From Candidatus Dormiibacterota bacterium (GTDB taxonomy: Bacteria > Chloroflexota > Dormibacteria > Dormibacterales > Dormibacteraceae): a stretch of 7,249 nt of DNA. Where the stretch lies: assembly GCA_003151665.1 (NCBI GenBank), contig PLYD01000147.1:1-7249 (forward strand), given 5' to 3'. The translations under genes were made by a program, and so were the position numbers. The stretch's first letter is position 1. Each line of letters begins with the position of its first letter. Shown piece by piece: positions 1 through 7,067 of this stretch. The notes beneath the pieces are model-generated. The model was not told the origin of the DNA. It did not search any database and saw only the letters and a program-made list of their open reading frames with translations.

Positions 1-1231
1 CGGGCCGCCAGGCACCGGCAAGACTCTGCTGGCTCGCGCCGTCGCGGGCGAGGCAAAGGTGCCCTTCTTCAGCCAATCCGCATCGGAGTTCGTGGAAGCA
101 ATTGTTGGCGTCGGCGCCTCGCGCGTGCGGGATCTGTTTACAAAGGCGCGCCAAGCCGCGCCCGCGATCATTTTCCTCGACGAGCTTGACGCCGTCGGCC
201 GTAGCCGCAGCTCCGGCTTTCGCATCGGTGGCAACGATGAACAAGAACAGACGCTCAACCAGATCCTTACGGAAATGGATGGGTTCGAGCCAGGGAAAGG
301 AGTCATCGTCCTGGCTGCAACCAACCGGGCGGATGTTCTCGACCAGGCCCTCCTCCGGCCCGGTCGCTTCGATCGCCGTGTGACGCTGCAGCCGCCGGAC
401 CGGCGCGGCCGCGCCGCGATTCTGAAAATTCACACTGCAAAGGTGCCGCTGGGCCCGGACGTCGACCTCGACGCGATCGCCGGTGCCACCCCCGGGCTGG
501 TGGGTGCCGATCTCCGCAACCTCGCCAACGAGGCGGCCCTTGGCGCCGCTCGCAAGGGCGAGTCTGCCGTCACCTCCGCTGACTTTTTCGAGGCCATCGA
601 CAGAATTCTGCTTGGAACCGAGCGTCACCTGATGCTGACCCCAAGCGACCGCGAGCGTGTCGCCTACCACGAGTCGGGGCATGCCCTCATCGGCTTGCTG
701 ATACCCGGTGCGGACCCGGTCCGCAAAGTGACGATAATTCCGCACGGCGGAGCACTGGGAGTCACAGTCCAGAGCCCTGTCGACGATCGCTTCAACTATG
801 GCGAGGATTACGTGCGCGCTCGAATCGTGGGCGCCCTCGGCGGCAGGGCGGCGGAGCAGTTGGTCTACAACACACTAACCACAGGCGCGGCGAGTGACCT
901 GCAACAGGTCACGATGATTGCTCGTGAGATGGTAGTGAGATGGGGGATGAGCCCAAAAATAGGACCACTCGCGTTTAGGGAGGATGGTTCGGGCGATGGT
1001 CTCGGACTGACGCGACCCTACAGCGAAGCGACTGCAAGGGAAGTTGACACCGAGGTTAAGCGCATCGCCGATGAATGTTTTGCCGAGGCCGTGCGACTCT
1101 TGACTGAACATCGAGACCAGTTGGAAGCCCTTGTCCAGGCCCTCTTGAAGGAGGACTCTTTGGGCGAGGAGCAGATTCTCGCCGTCACAGGTCTGAAGGC
1201 GGCCGTCTCTGACACAAACCGCTCAGGCTGA
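1..1231 (+). CDS. ftsH: ATP-dependent zinc metalloprotease FtsH, 5'-truncated
   Basis: FtsH is a membrane-anchored hexameric AAA+ protease that unfolds and degrades misfolded or regulatory membrane and cytosolic proteins. The reading frame is open from base 2, which begins Walker A (GPPGTGKT, 2-25), so the N-terminal membrane segments and the first part of the ATPase lie outside the window. Visible in order are the pore-loop region (89-121), Walker B IIFLDELD (167-190), the second region of homology ending in arginine fingers RPGRFDR (about 314-376), the zinc-binding HESGH (668-682), and the SD pair in [10 protein letters not shown] whose Asp (896-898) is the expected third zinc ligand. All ATPase and protease residues expected in this portion are present, so it looks functional. 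The pore loop reads FVEAIVGVG instead of the usual FVEMFVGVG. The gene ends with TGA at 1229-1231 and converges on the minus-strand gene pair. The GTG at 59 is an internal Val codon, not a start. Confidence 0.95.
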   Translation, partial: GPPGTGKTLLARAVAGEAKVPFFSQSASEFVEAIVGVGASRVRDLFTKARQAAPAIIFLDELDAVGRSRSSGFRIGGNDEQEQTLNQILTEMDGFEPGKGVIVLAATNRADVLDQALLRPGRFDRRVTLQPPDRRGRAAILKIHTAKVPLGPDVDLDAIAGATPGLVGADLRNLANEAALGAARKGESAVTSADFFEAIDRILLGTERHLMLTPSDRERVAYHESGHALIGLLIPGADPVRKVTIIPHGGALGVTVQSPVDDRFNYGEDYVRARIVGALGGRAAEQLVYNTLTTGAASDLQQVTMIAREMVVRWGMSPKIGPLAFREDGSGDGLGLTRPYSEATAREVDTEVKRIADECFAEAVRLLTEHRDQLEALVQALLKEDSLGEEQILAVTGLKAAVSDTNRSG

Positions 1232-1405
1232 CGCCTCCGACGGAGGCCCGCAGGGCCAAACTCCATAGAAACGTGGGGCAGTTACGCGGCCCGAAAGGTT
1301 GCTGCTTTTATTACATCAGCCGAATGAACATGGTCGCGTCAGGGCGAAGGGGTGCCGTCGTAAGACCGCCCCTTCGGTTTGGCCAAGCGACCCTCCGACG
1401 GCGGG
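1232..1405. other. convergent intergenic spacer with stem-loops
   Basis: This spacer lies between the stop of ftsH (+) and the stop of the GlcG-family gene (-). I see no coding potential with a supported start and no tRNA-like fold. Immediately after the ftsH stop are two mutually exclusive small hairpins: GCCTCC-GAC-GGAGGC (1233-1247 region) and GGCCC-GCA-GGGCC (1245-1257). A longer stem-loop is at 1345-1376. A third, imperfect hairpin built on CCCTCCGACGGCGGG is at 1391-1405, against the stop of the minus-strand gene. None is followed by a good run of T on either strand. The likely role is to end transcription from both sides. Confidence 0.6.
1345..1376 (+). terminator. candidate stem-loop terminator downstream of ftsH
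   Basis: CGAAGGGG (1345-1352) pairs perfectly with CCCCTTCG (1369-1376). A G-T wobble and one more G-C pair extend the stem to 10 bp around a 12-nt loop. The plus-strand 3' flank is GTTTGG, only a weak T-tract, and the minus-strand flank has none. Its location between convergent genes fits a terminator, but it lies about 115 bp past the ftsH stop, so the assignment is tentative. Confidence 0.35.
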
Positions 1406-1828
1406 CTAGCGTGCGGCCGCGAGCCCCGCCTCGGCTACCTCCATATCTTGCTTGTAGTGGCCTCCACTGACTCCGATCGCGCCTACGATCACCTCGCCGG
1501 CCTTGATCGGGTAGCCCCCGCCAAAAACGACGAGCCGATCAATCCCTCCGACGGCGCCGGCCGCCAGCGGCGGGTCATTCTTGATGAACTCATGCCAGGC
1601 GTCGGTTGATAGCCCGAAACCGACCGCCGTATAGGCCTTGTCCTGGGCGATTTGAACACTGAGGAGGGCGGCCCCATCCATCCGGCTGAAGGCCTTCAGC
1701 ACACCGCTCTCATCGCATACGGCTATCACGAATGGATGACCCATCGCCTTTGCTTTCGCCTCCGCCGCGGCGACGATCCGATGCGCCGACTCGGTGCTGA
1801 TGCTGGCCTTATTGAACGTCTCGCTCAT
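1406..1828 (-). CDS. GlcG/HbpS family protein (DUF336, heme-degrading-domain family)
   Basis: This small cytosolic protein of 140 aa matches the normal single-domain length of the GlcG/HbpS family. Family hallmarks are visible: an N-terminal helix, then FVIAVCDESGVLKAFSRMDGA (about residues 33-53), the helix with DKAYTAVGFG (63-72), and the C-terminal GGGYPI (103-108) followed by GAIGVSGG (116-123), a conserved Asp (128) and a closing AEAGLA helix. Known relatives include GlcG of the glycolate operon, heme-binding HbpS of Streptomyces and the C-terminal domain of PduO, so a ligand or redox accessory role is possible but no catalytic activity can be assigned. The ATG (1826-1828) overlaps the stop of the upstream lyase gene as ATGA and is preceded by GGAGGAGG, so this start is well supported and translation is probably coupled. 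The stop is TAG at 1406-1408. Confidence 0.88.
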   Translation of the reverse strand: MSETFNKASISTESAHRIVAAAEAKAKAMGHPFVIAVCDESGVLKAFSRMDGAALLSVQIAQDKAYTAVGFGLSTDAWHEFIKNDPPLAAGAVGGIDRLVVFGGGYPIKAGEVIVGAIGVSGGHYKQDMEVAEAGLAAAR

Positions 1829-2736
1829 TGGTCCTCCTCCATATCAACAACTTTGTACCGCTGCTCGAGCTCGAGAATCTCTGGTAAGCCGATGAAGTCA
1901 ACGAAATCGCCGAACCGAGGAAGGTCGGAGAGGACACCGATCGGAGAGCCGTCCTCCTTGATCCTTTTTAGCACGCCGCGCATTGCCTTGGTCGCTGCGA
2001 GCAGGGTGCTGATCGGAAAGATGATGATGGCGAAGCCCAGTTCGGTCAACAGGCTGTGTGAAACCGCTGGTGTCTTGCCCCCTTCCGCATAGTTGAAAAG
2101 AAGCGGAACTTTCGGGAAGGCGGCTGCGACAGCGCGTATCTCGGCCTCCGATTGAGGCGCCTCGATGAAAAGAATGTCGGCTCCGGCCTCCCGGTAGAGC
2201 CGAGCCCGTTCGATGGCAGCGTCCAGGCCCTCGACCGCGCGGGCGTCGGTTCGAGCGATCAGCAGGAAGTCCGGCGAGCTGCGCGCGTCACCCGCAGCGT
2301 GGATCTTGGCTGCCATCTCCTCGGGCGAGATGACCTGCTTGCCTTCCATGTGTCCGCACTTTTTGGGTGCCACCTGGTCCTCTATGTGAATCGCAGCCAC
2401 CCCCGCCCTTTCGTACGCCTGAACGGTCCGAATGACGTTGATCGGGTTGCCGTACCCAGTGTCGGCGTCGGCGATCACCGGAATGTCGACCGCATCGACG
2501 ATGCGCCGGGCATTATCGACCATCTCCGCCATCGTCATCAGCCCAACGTCGGGTCTCCCCAGGTATCCGGCCGAGGAACCAAAACCAGTCATGTAAGCGA
2601 CCGGGAAACCCGCCTCCTCGACGAGTCGAGCGCTGAGAGCGTCGTAGCACCCCGGGGCTAGCACCGGCGAAGTGCCATTGATCAGCTCGCGCATCTGTGT
2701 GCGCGGTCTTTCTCCTGCCCGCAGCAGCCTGGCCAC
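1825..2736 (-). CDS. isocitrate lyase/PEP mutase superfamily C-C lyase (2-methylisocitrate or dimethylmalate lyase-like)
   Basis: The 303-aa product has the length and motif order of the short isocitrate lyase/PEP mutase superfamily, cytosolic Mg-dependent TIM-barrel enzymes. Visible are APGCYDALSARL (27-38), YMTGFGSS (48-55), the metal-binding ADADTGYG (89-96), IHIEDQ (116-121), the gating-loop signature KKCGH (125-129) with its catalytic Cys127, ARTDA (161-165), FIEAP (190-194) and NYAEGGKTP (215-223). KKCGH marks C-C bond lyases rather than PEP mutase, which has a KxNS-type loop. Plausible substrates are 2-methylisocitrate, 2,3-dimethylmalate or a related 2-hydroxy acid; oxaloacetate decarboxylase-like activity is also possible. 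The annotated start is GTG at 2734-2736 without a clear Shine-Dalgarno. The in-frame ATG at 2692-2694 (Met15) has AGGAGA 16 bases upstream, which is too far, yet it would suit typical homologue N-termini, so the start is uncertain. It is first in a two-gene operon with the GlcG-family gene. Confidence 0.88.
   Translation of the reverse strand: MARLLRAGERPRTQMRELINGTSPVLAPGCYDALSARLVEEAGFPVAYMTGFGSSAGYLGRPDVGLMTMAEMVDNARRIVDAVDIPVIADADTGYGNPINVIRTVQAYERAGVAAIHIEDQVAPKKCGHMEGKQVISPEEMAAKIHAAGDARSSPDFLLIARTDARAVEGLDAAIERARLYREAGADILFIEAPQSEAEIRAVAAAFPKVPLLFNYAEGGKTPAVSHSLLTELGFAIIIFPISTLLAATKAMRGVLKRIKEDGSPIGVLSDLPRFGDFVDFIGLPEILELEQRYKVVDMEEDQ
1833..1840 (-). promoter_or_regulatory. strong Shine-Dalgarno for the GlcG-family gene
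   Basis: On the minus strand GGAGGAGG ends four bases before the ATG at 1828, and its first GGAGG lies seven bases away. It is embedded in the last codons of the upstream lyase gene (encoding MEEDQ). This fixes the start of the downstream gene and suggests it may be translated at a high rate relative to its partner. Confidence 0.8.
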
Positions 2737-2832
2737 AGATAAATGATGGCGCGTTCCCCCGCGGCAAAACGCGCGAATCCCAGCTCCGGAGTCAAGTTAT
2801 GTGTTCAGAATCGGGTCTGTTCGCTCGCGGTC

Positions 2833-2861
2833 GTCACCATATGAAGGCGAACTTTGGTGAC
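2833..2861 (+). repeat. inverted repeat over the treY translation-initiation region
   Basis: GTCACCA (2833-2839) and TGGTGAC (2855-2861) are perfect 7-bp complements separated by 15 bases. The right arm contains the possible GTG start at 2857-2859, and the loop contains the only Shine-Dalgarno-like sequence, GAAGG (2843-2847). It could be a protein operator or an RNA hairpin that modulates treY translation; a chance 7-bp repeat is also possible. Confidence 0.35.
2843..2847 (+). promoter_or_regulatory. treY: candidate ribosome binding site for treY
   Basis: GAAGG lies six bases before TTG (2854), nine before GTG (2857) and 21 before ATG (2869). It therefore favours one of the two non-ATG starts, whereas homologue alignment favours the ATG. 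It is the reason the treY start is left open. Confidence 0.35.
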
Positions 2862-2868
2862 AAACGCT

Positions 2869-5331
2869 ATGACTGACTTGACGCCCCGCTGCACTTACCG
2901 CCTCCAGCTATCGAAAGCTTTCCCTTTCGAGGCTGCCGCCACATGCGTCGAGTACATGTCGCTCCTCGGAGTCAGTCACGTTTACTGTTCGCCGATTCTG
3001 CAGGCCGGCCCCGGGAGCAGCCATGGATATGACGTCGTCGATCCTGGCCGGATTAGCGACGACCTGGGTGGCGAGACCGGCTTTCGTCGCTGGAGTACCG
3101 TCCTCGGCGAGCACGAGCTGAAACTGCTCATCGACGTTGTGCCAAACCATATGTCGACCGCGGGCCGAGCCAACCCGTGGTGGTGGGACATCTTGCGGAA
3201 CGGCAAGGCCAGCCCTTATGCCGGCTATTTCGACATTGATTGGGATCCGGCGATGTCGAGCCTGAAAGGCAAAGTGTTGCTCGGCGTCTTAGGAGACCGC
3301 TACGGTCGTGAGCTCGAGGCGGGGCGGCTAACCCTGGATGGCCAAGGCGACGAGGTCGTCGTGCGCTATCACGAGCTGGAATTTCCCATCTCGCGCGAGA
3401 GCCTCGACGGATTCGACATCGAGTCCGTCGGCGAGGACCGGGATGCTCTTGATGCACTTCTTCAGAAACAGCACTACCGGCTCGCCTACTGGCGCACGGC
3501 TCAGGAAGAGCTCAACTACAGGCGCTTCTTCACAGTCGACACCCTGATCGGCCTGCACGTCGAGCTCGAGCAGGTGTTGTATGACAGCCACCGCATCGTT
3601 TTCAAGCTCCTCGCCGACAGGAGCGTAGCCGGGCTTCGCTTCGATCACATCGATGGATTGCGAGATCCGGAAGCCTACCTCAGCAGCATGCGGGCGGCCT
3701 TTCCCAACGGATACATGGTCGTCGAGAAGGTTTTGGGCTACGACGAGCATCTGCTCAGCACGTTTCCTGTCCAGGGCACGACAGGTTATGACTTCATCAC
3801 ACACGTTGACGGCCTTTTTGTCGACTCCCAGAACGAAGCGGCGATGACGGCTCTGTATCACCAGTTCACGGGTGAGTCACAGCCATTCTCCGAGGTGGCG
3901 CGCAGCTCGAAGCAAGAAATGATGGCCATCGACCTTGCGCCCGACCTCGAGCGCCTGACCACCCTGTTGGTCGAAATCTGCGAACAATACCGCCTCCAGC
4001 GCGACCGGACACGTCGCGAACTGCAGGACGCGATTCGCGAGATCGCGGCGGCGCTGACCGTCTACAGGACCTATGTCCGACAGGGCTCGAACGCCGAGGA
4101 CGACCGGCGCATGGTGTCGCTGGCCGTGGAGGAGGTGCTGAGCCAGCGCCCAGACATCGAACCCGACCTCATGGCCTTTGTTGGCGAGTTGCTGTTGATG
4201 GAGCACGACGGCACAGCGGAACGCGAATTCGCAGGGCGTTTCCAGCAGTTCACGCCCGCCGTAATGGCCAAGGGTGTGGAGGATACGGCCTTCTATCGCT
4301 ACCACCGCCTCGTCTCGCTGAACGAGGTCGGCGGAGACCCAGGCCAATTCGGTCGACCGGTGGAGGCGTTCCACGACTACTGCGTGCGGACCGCTTCACA
4401 CTGGCCGGCCACAATGCTGACGCTGTCGACGCACGACACCAAGCGGAGCGCCGACCTCCGCTCGCGGCTCGATCTGCTCTCGGAGATCCCTGTCGAGTGG
4501 GGCGATGCGGTGCGGGGATGGGCAACGCACAACGAGCAACATCGCTCGCACGGATACCCCGACCGAAATACCGAATACCTGATGTACCAGACGCTGGTCG
4601 GAGCATGGCCTGTCGATGTCCAGCGCCTGACTCAATTCCTCCTGAAAGCCGCTCGCGAAAGCAGGGTCCACACATCGTGGATCAACCCTGTCGCGGCATA
4701 CGAAGACGCCCTGACCCAGTTCGCCGCGAGAGTGATGGCCGACGCTGAGTTTCGAGGCGACCTGCTGACCTTCATCGAACGCTCCCAGCTGGTCGCGCTG
4801 GGGCGGACTGCGTCGCTTGCGCAGACGACGTTGCTGCTGACGTGTCCAGGTGTGCCTGACCTTTACCAGGGCTCTGAGGTGTGGGACCTGAGTCTGGTAG
4901 ATCCAGACAACCGCCGACCTGTCGACTTCGCACACCGGCAGCGCTTGCTCGCAGAGGTGCGGGATGCCGCGCCCGCGGAGGTTCTAGCTCGGATGGACGA
5001 TGGTGCACCAAAAATCTGGTTGATCGCGCGTCTGCTGGAGCAGCGGCGGCGCCGACCCGAGTTGTTCGAGAGCTCTGGATACGTGCCGCTTGCAGCGGTC
5101 GGCAGCAAGGCTCGGCACGTGGTGTCCTTCGTCCGTGACGACCTGCTGGTCATCGTGCCTCGGCTGCTCATCGGCCTGGGTACGGATTGGGGCGATACCG
5201 ACATCGTGCTGCCCGTCGGGCCGTGGATCAATCTCCTGACGGGTGCGCAGCAACCGGGTGCGGCTCCCGCTGCTCTGAGTCAGATCCTTCAAACATTTCC
5301 GGTTGCGGTCCTGGCCAGAGAACGGGTCTGA
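2869..5331 (+). CDS. treY: malto-oligosyltrehalose synthase TreY
   Basis: TreY (EC 5.4.99.15, GH13) is a cytosolic enzyme that rearranges the reducing-end alpha-1,4 bond of malto-oligosaccharides to alpha,alpha-1,1, making maltooligosyl trehalose for TreZ. The 820-aa product is at the long end for the family. Numbered from the ATG, motifs are CTYRLQLS (8-15), YCSPILQAGPGSSHGYDVVD (39-58), DVVPNHM (89-95), GLRFDHIDGL (255-264) with nucleophile Asp259, VVEKVL with acid/base Glu286, GTTGYDF (303-309), MAKGVEDTAFYRYHRL (466-481), STHDTKRS (520-527) with the third acidic residue Asp523, and PDLYQGSEVWD near 665. The usual THDTKRSED is THDTKRSAD here. The ATG was chosen because homologues begin a few residues before the TYRLQL motif; TTG 2854 or GTG 2857 would add five or four residues and have better Shine-Dalgarno spacing. 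The TGA at 5329-5331 shares one base with the treZ start. Confidence 0.96.
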   Translation: MTDLTPRCTYRLQLSKAFPFEAAATCVEYMSLLGVSHVYCSPILQAGPGSSHGYDVVDPGRISDDLGGETGFRRWSTVLGEHELKLLIDVVPNHMSTAGRANPWWWDILRNGKASPYAGYFDIDWDPAMSSLKGKVLLGVLGDRYGRELEAGRLTLDGQGDEVVVRYHELEFPISRESLDGFDIESVGEDRDALDALLQKQHYRLAYWRTAQEELNYRRFFTVDTLIGLHVELEQVLYDSHRIVFKLLADRSVAGLRFDHIDGLRDPEAYLSSMRAAFPNGYMVVEKVLGYDEHLLSTFPVQGTTGYDFITHVDGLFVDSQNEAAMTALYHQFTGESQPFSEVARSSKQEMMAIDLAPDLERLTTLLVEICEQYRLQRDRTRRELQDAIREIAAALTVYRTYVRQGSNAEDDRRMVSLAVEEVLSQRPDIEPDLMAFVGELLLMEHDGTAEREFAGRFQQFTPAVMAKGVEDTAFYRYHRLVSLNEVGGDPGQFGRPVEAFHDYCVRTASHWPATMLTLSTHDTKRSADLRSRLDLLSEIPVEWGDAVRGWATHNEQHRSHGYPDRNTEYLMYQTLVGAWPVDVQRLTQFLLKAARESRVHTSWINPVAAYEDALTQFAARVMADAEFRGDLLTFIERSQLVALGRTASLAQTTLLLTCPGVPDLYQGSEVWDLSLVDPDNRRPVDFAHRQRLLAEVRDAAPAEVLARMDDGAPKIWLIARLLEQRRRRPELFESSGYVPLAAVGSKARHVVSFVRDDLLVIVPRLLIGLGTDWGDTDIVLPVGPWINLLTGAQQPGAAPAALSQILQTFPVAVLARERV

Positions 5332-7067
5332 TGTGCACCTTCAGGGTTTGGGCGCCGAAGCCCCGCCGCGTCGAGCTGGTCGTGGGTGGCCACAGGCTCG
5401 CGATGAAGCAGAGTGAACGTGGTTGGTGGGAGCTTTCAGGCGTCGCGGCCGAAGCCGGCATGCGCTACGGCTACGCGCTCGATGGTGGCGAGGTTCGTCC
5501 CGACCCCAGGTCGCCTTGTCAACCCGATGGCGTGCTCGGACTCTCCGAAGTGGTCGACCACACCGCCTACGCCTGGAATGACCGCGATTGGCGAGGCACG
5601 GAGCTCGAAGGTGCTGTGCTGTACGAGCTGCATCCCGGCACCTTTTCACGCGAGGGCACCTTCGACGGGATCATTGGACACCTCCAACACATCGCGCGCC
5701 TTGGTGTCGATGCGATCGAGCTCATGCCGGTGGCAGAGTTTTCAGGCGACCGCGGGTGGGGTTACGATGGCGCCGATCTCTTCGCTCCTCACCATGTTTA
5801 TGGCGGCCCCGCGGGGCTCAAGCGCCTGGTCGACGCATGCCACTCGGCTCGGATCGGGGTCGTGATCGATGTGGTCTACAACCACCTGGGGCCGGTCGGC
5901 AACTTCCTTTCTGAGTTCGGCCCTTACTTCAGCGACCGTCATCGAACCGACTGGGGTACGGCCCTCAACTTCGACGGCACCGACAGCGACGAGGTGCGGC
6001 GCTTCGTGGTCGACAACGCGCTGATGTGGATTCGCGACTATCACGTGGATGGGTTGCGGCTGGACGCCGTCCACGCGATCGTCGACCAGGCACCGCTGCA
6101 CATCCTCGAACAGTTGGCGGTGGAGGTGGGGGGGCTGTCCGCCGACCTGGGTCGCTCGACCTTCGTCATCGCCGAGTCCGAACTCAATGATCCGCGGTTC
6201 GTGCGTAACCGCGACGTGGGCGGATATGGACTTGACGCCGCCTGGGCCGACGATTGGCACCATTCACTTCACTCGGTGCTCACCGCGGAACGCACTGGGT
6301 ACTACCAGGATTTTGGCTCGCTCGAAAAACTCGGCAAGGCCCTGCGCCAAGCATGGGTGTACGACGGCGAGTGGTCGCCTCACCACCGGAAGATCCGTGG
6401 TCGGAGGGCCCCCGACCTACCCAGCCATAGCTTCGTGATCGCTGTTCAGAATCACGACCAGGTCGGCAATCGTGCGGTCGGCGACCGTATGGGCGCCCTT
6501 ATGGACGAGGGCAGCCTCCAGGCTGCAGCCGCGCTGCTGCTCACAGCGCCCTTCACGCCGATGCTCTTTCAGGGCGAGGAATGGGCCGCGAGCAGCCCTT
6601 TCCTGTACTTCACCGACCACGCGGATCCCGCGCTCGGGGCTGCGGTCCGCGAGGGACGGCGCCGTGAGTTCGCAGCGTTCGGTTGGCTCCCGGAGGCGGT
6701 CCCCGACCCGCAGGATCGCGCCACATTCGATCGATCGAAGCTGGTCTGGGACGAACTGGATGAGCCCAACCACCGGCGTGTTCTGGACTGGTACAGAGCC
6801 CTGATCGAGCTGCGCCGCCGGCTTCCTGTGCGTCGAGACAGCGCCGGAATCCATACCGAGGTCGACGACGATTTACGCACCATCGTGTTCGAACGAGATG
6901 GCATCAGCGTCCGGGTGAATCTGGGGAATGCCGATTGGTTGTCGCCGATCTCCGAGGGCGATCGGGTCCTGATGTCGTCCGCTTCCCAGATCAAGGCGAG
7001 CGCGGGAAGCATCTGCCTGCCACCATCGAGCGTTGTGATCCTGGAGATGCCCGCCCCTGATGCGTGA
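5331..7067 (+). CDS. treZ: malto-oligosyltrehalose trehalohydrolase TreZ
   Basis: TreZ (EC 3.2.1.141, GH13) hydrolyses the alpha-1,4 bond next to the trehalose end of maltooligosyl trehalose and releases free trehalose. The product is 578 aa, normal for the family. It starts with a CBM48/E-set-like domain ([15 protein letters not shown], 4-18), then the GH13 barrel: [14 protein letters not shown] (98-111), [17 protein letters not shown] (142-158), [12 protein letters not shown] (180-191), [11 protein letters not shown] (240-250) with nucleophile Asp245, IAESEL (280-285) with acid/base Glu282, [10 protein letters not shown] (372-381) with Asp376, and [18 protein letters not shown] (413-430). 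A short beta domain follows. The ATG overlaps the treY stop (TGATG) and puts FRVWAP at residue 4 as expected; the frame is open further upstream, but that part is treY-overlapping shadow. No strong Shine-Dalgarno precedes it, consistent with coupled translation. HPGTF replaces the usual HVGTF. Confidence 0.96.
   Translation: MCTFRVWAPKPRRVELVVGGHRLAMKQSERGWWELSGVAAEAGMRYGYALDGGEVRPDPRSPCQPDGVLGLSEVVDHTAYAWNDRDWRGTELEGAVLYELHPGTFSREGTFDGIIGHLQHIARLGVDAIELMPVAEFSGDRGWGYDGADLFAPHHVYGGPAGLKRLVDACHSARIGVVIDVVYNHLGPVGNFLSEFGPYFSDRHRTDWGTALNFDGTDSDEVRRFVVDNALMWIRDYHVDGLRLDAVHAIVDQAPLHILEQLAVEVGGLSADLGRSTFVIAESELNDPRFVRNRDVGGYGLDAAWADDWHHSLHSVLTAERTGYYQDFGSLEKLGKALRQAWVYDGEWSPHHRKIRGRRAPDLPSHSFVIAVQNHDQVGNRAVGDRMGALMDEGSLQAAAALLLTAPFTPMLFQGEEWAASSPFLYFTDHADPALGAAVREGRRREFAAFGWLPEAVPDPQDRATFDRSKLVWDELDEPNHRRVLDWYRALIELRRRLPVRRDSAGIHTEVDDDLRTIVFERDGISVRVNLGNADWLSPISEGDRVLMSSASQIKASAGSICLPPSSVVILEMPAPDA
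7043..7047 (+). promoter_or_regulatory. candidate ribosome binding site for treX/glgX
   Basis: GGAGA lies 12 bases before the ATG at 7060 and 21 before the alternative GTG at 7069. The spacing is somewhat long but supports the ATG. It is embedded in the end of treZ. Confidence 0.35.

Larger units (their letters stand above)
2737..2868. promoter_or_regulatory. divergent intergenic region between the lyase operon and treYZX
   Basis: This spacer must hold the promoters for both the minus-strand lyase/GlcG operon and the plus-strand trehalose operon, since both first genes are transcribed away from it. I could not identify a convincing -35/-10 pair on either strand. A TTGACT on the minus strand (2790-2795) has no acceptable -10 at 16-18 bp. 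The recognisable element is the inverted repeat GTCACCA/TGGTGAC near the treY start. The function is inferred from gene orientation, not from a recognised promoter. Confidence 0.4.

Noticed and set aside
1273..1470. Small plus-strand open frame in the convergent spacer (65 aa)
   Set aside because: It runs into the antisense of the GlcG-family gene, its composition is Arg/Pro-rich as in out-of-frame GC-rich DNA, and no Shine-Dalgarno precedes its start.
1864..1875. Perfect 12-bp palindrome CTCGAGCTCGAG
   Set aside because: It lies inside the lyase gene where it encodes the LELEQ stretch. A similar GAGCTCGAG encodes ELEQ in treY, so GC-rich codon use explains it.
1652..2092. Plus-strand open frame of 146 aa across the lyase/GlcG junction
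   Set aside because: It is antisense to two genes with clear family motifs and has no recognisable domain of its own.
2767..2795. Possible minus-strand sigma-70 promoter starting with TTGACT (2790-2795)
   Set aside because: At 17-18 bp spacing the sequence is GCGTTT or CGTTTT, a poor -10 hexamer, so the -35 match alone is not enough.
2841..2876. Eleven-codon ORF (MKANFGDKRYD) overlapping the treY start, as a possible leader peptide
   Set aside because: It has no Shine-Dalgarno, no runs of regulatory codons and no attenuator-like hairpins after it.
3328..3861. Long antisense open frame (177 aa) inside treY
   Set aside because: It lies wholly opposite a strongly supported GH13 gene, has no recognisable domain, and long antisense frames are expected in GC-rich coding DNA. 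The same applies to antisense frames at 4396-4935, 5742-6263 and 3877-4374.
5187..5330. Upstream in-frame extension of treZ by 48 codons
   Set aside because: It overlaps the end of treY, has no family similarity, and the ATG at 5331 gives the expected TreZ N-terminus.
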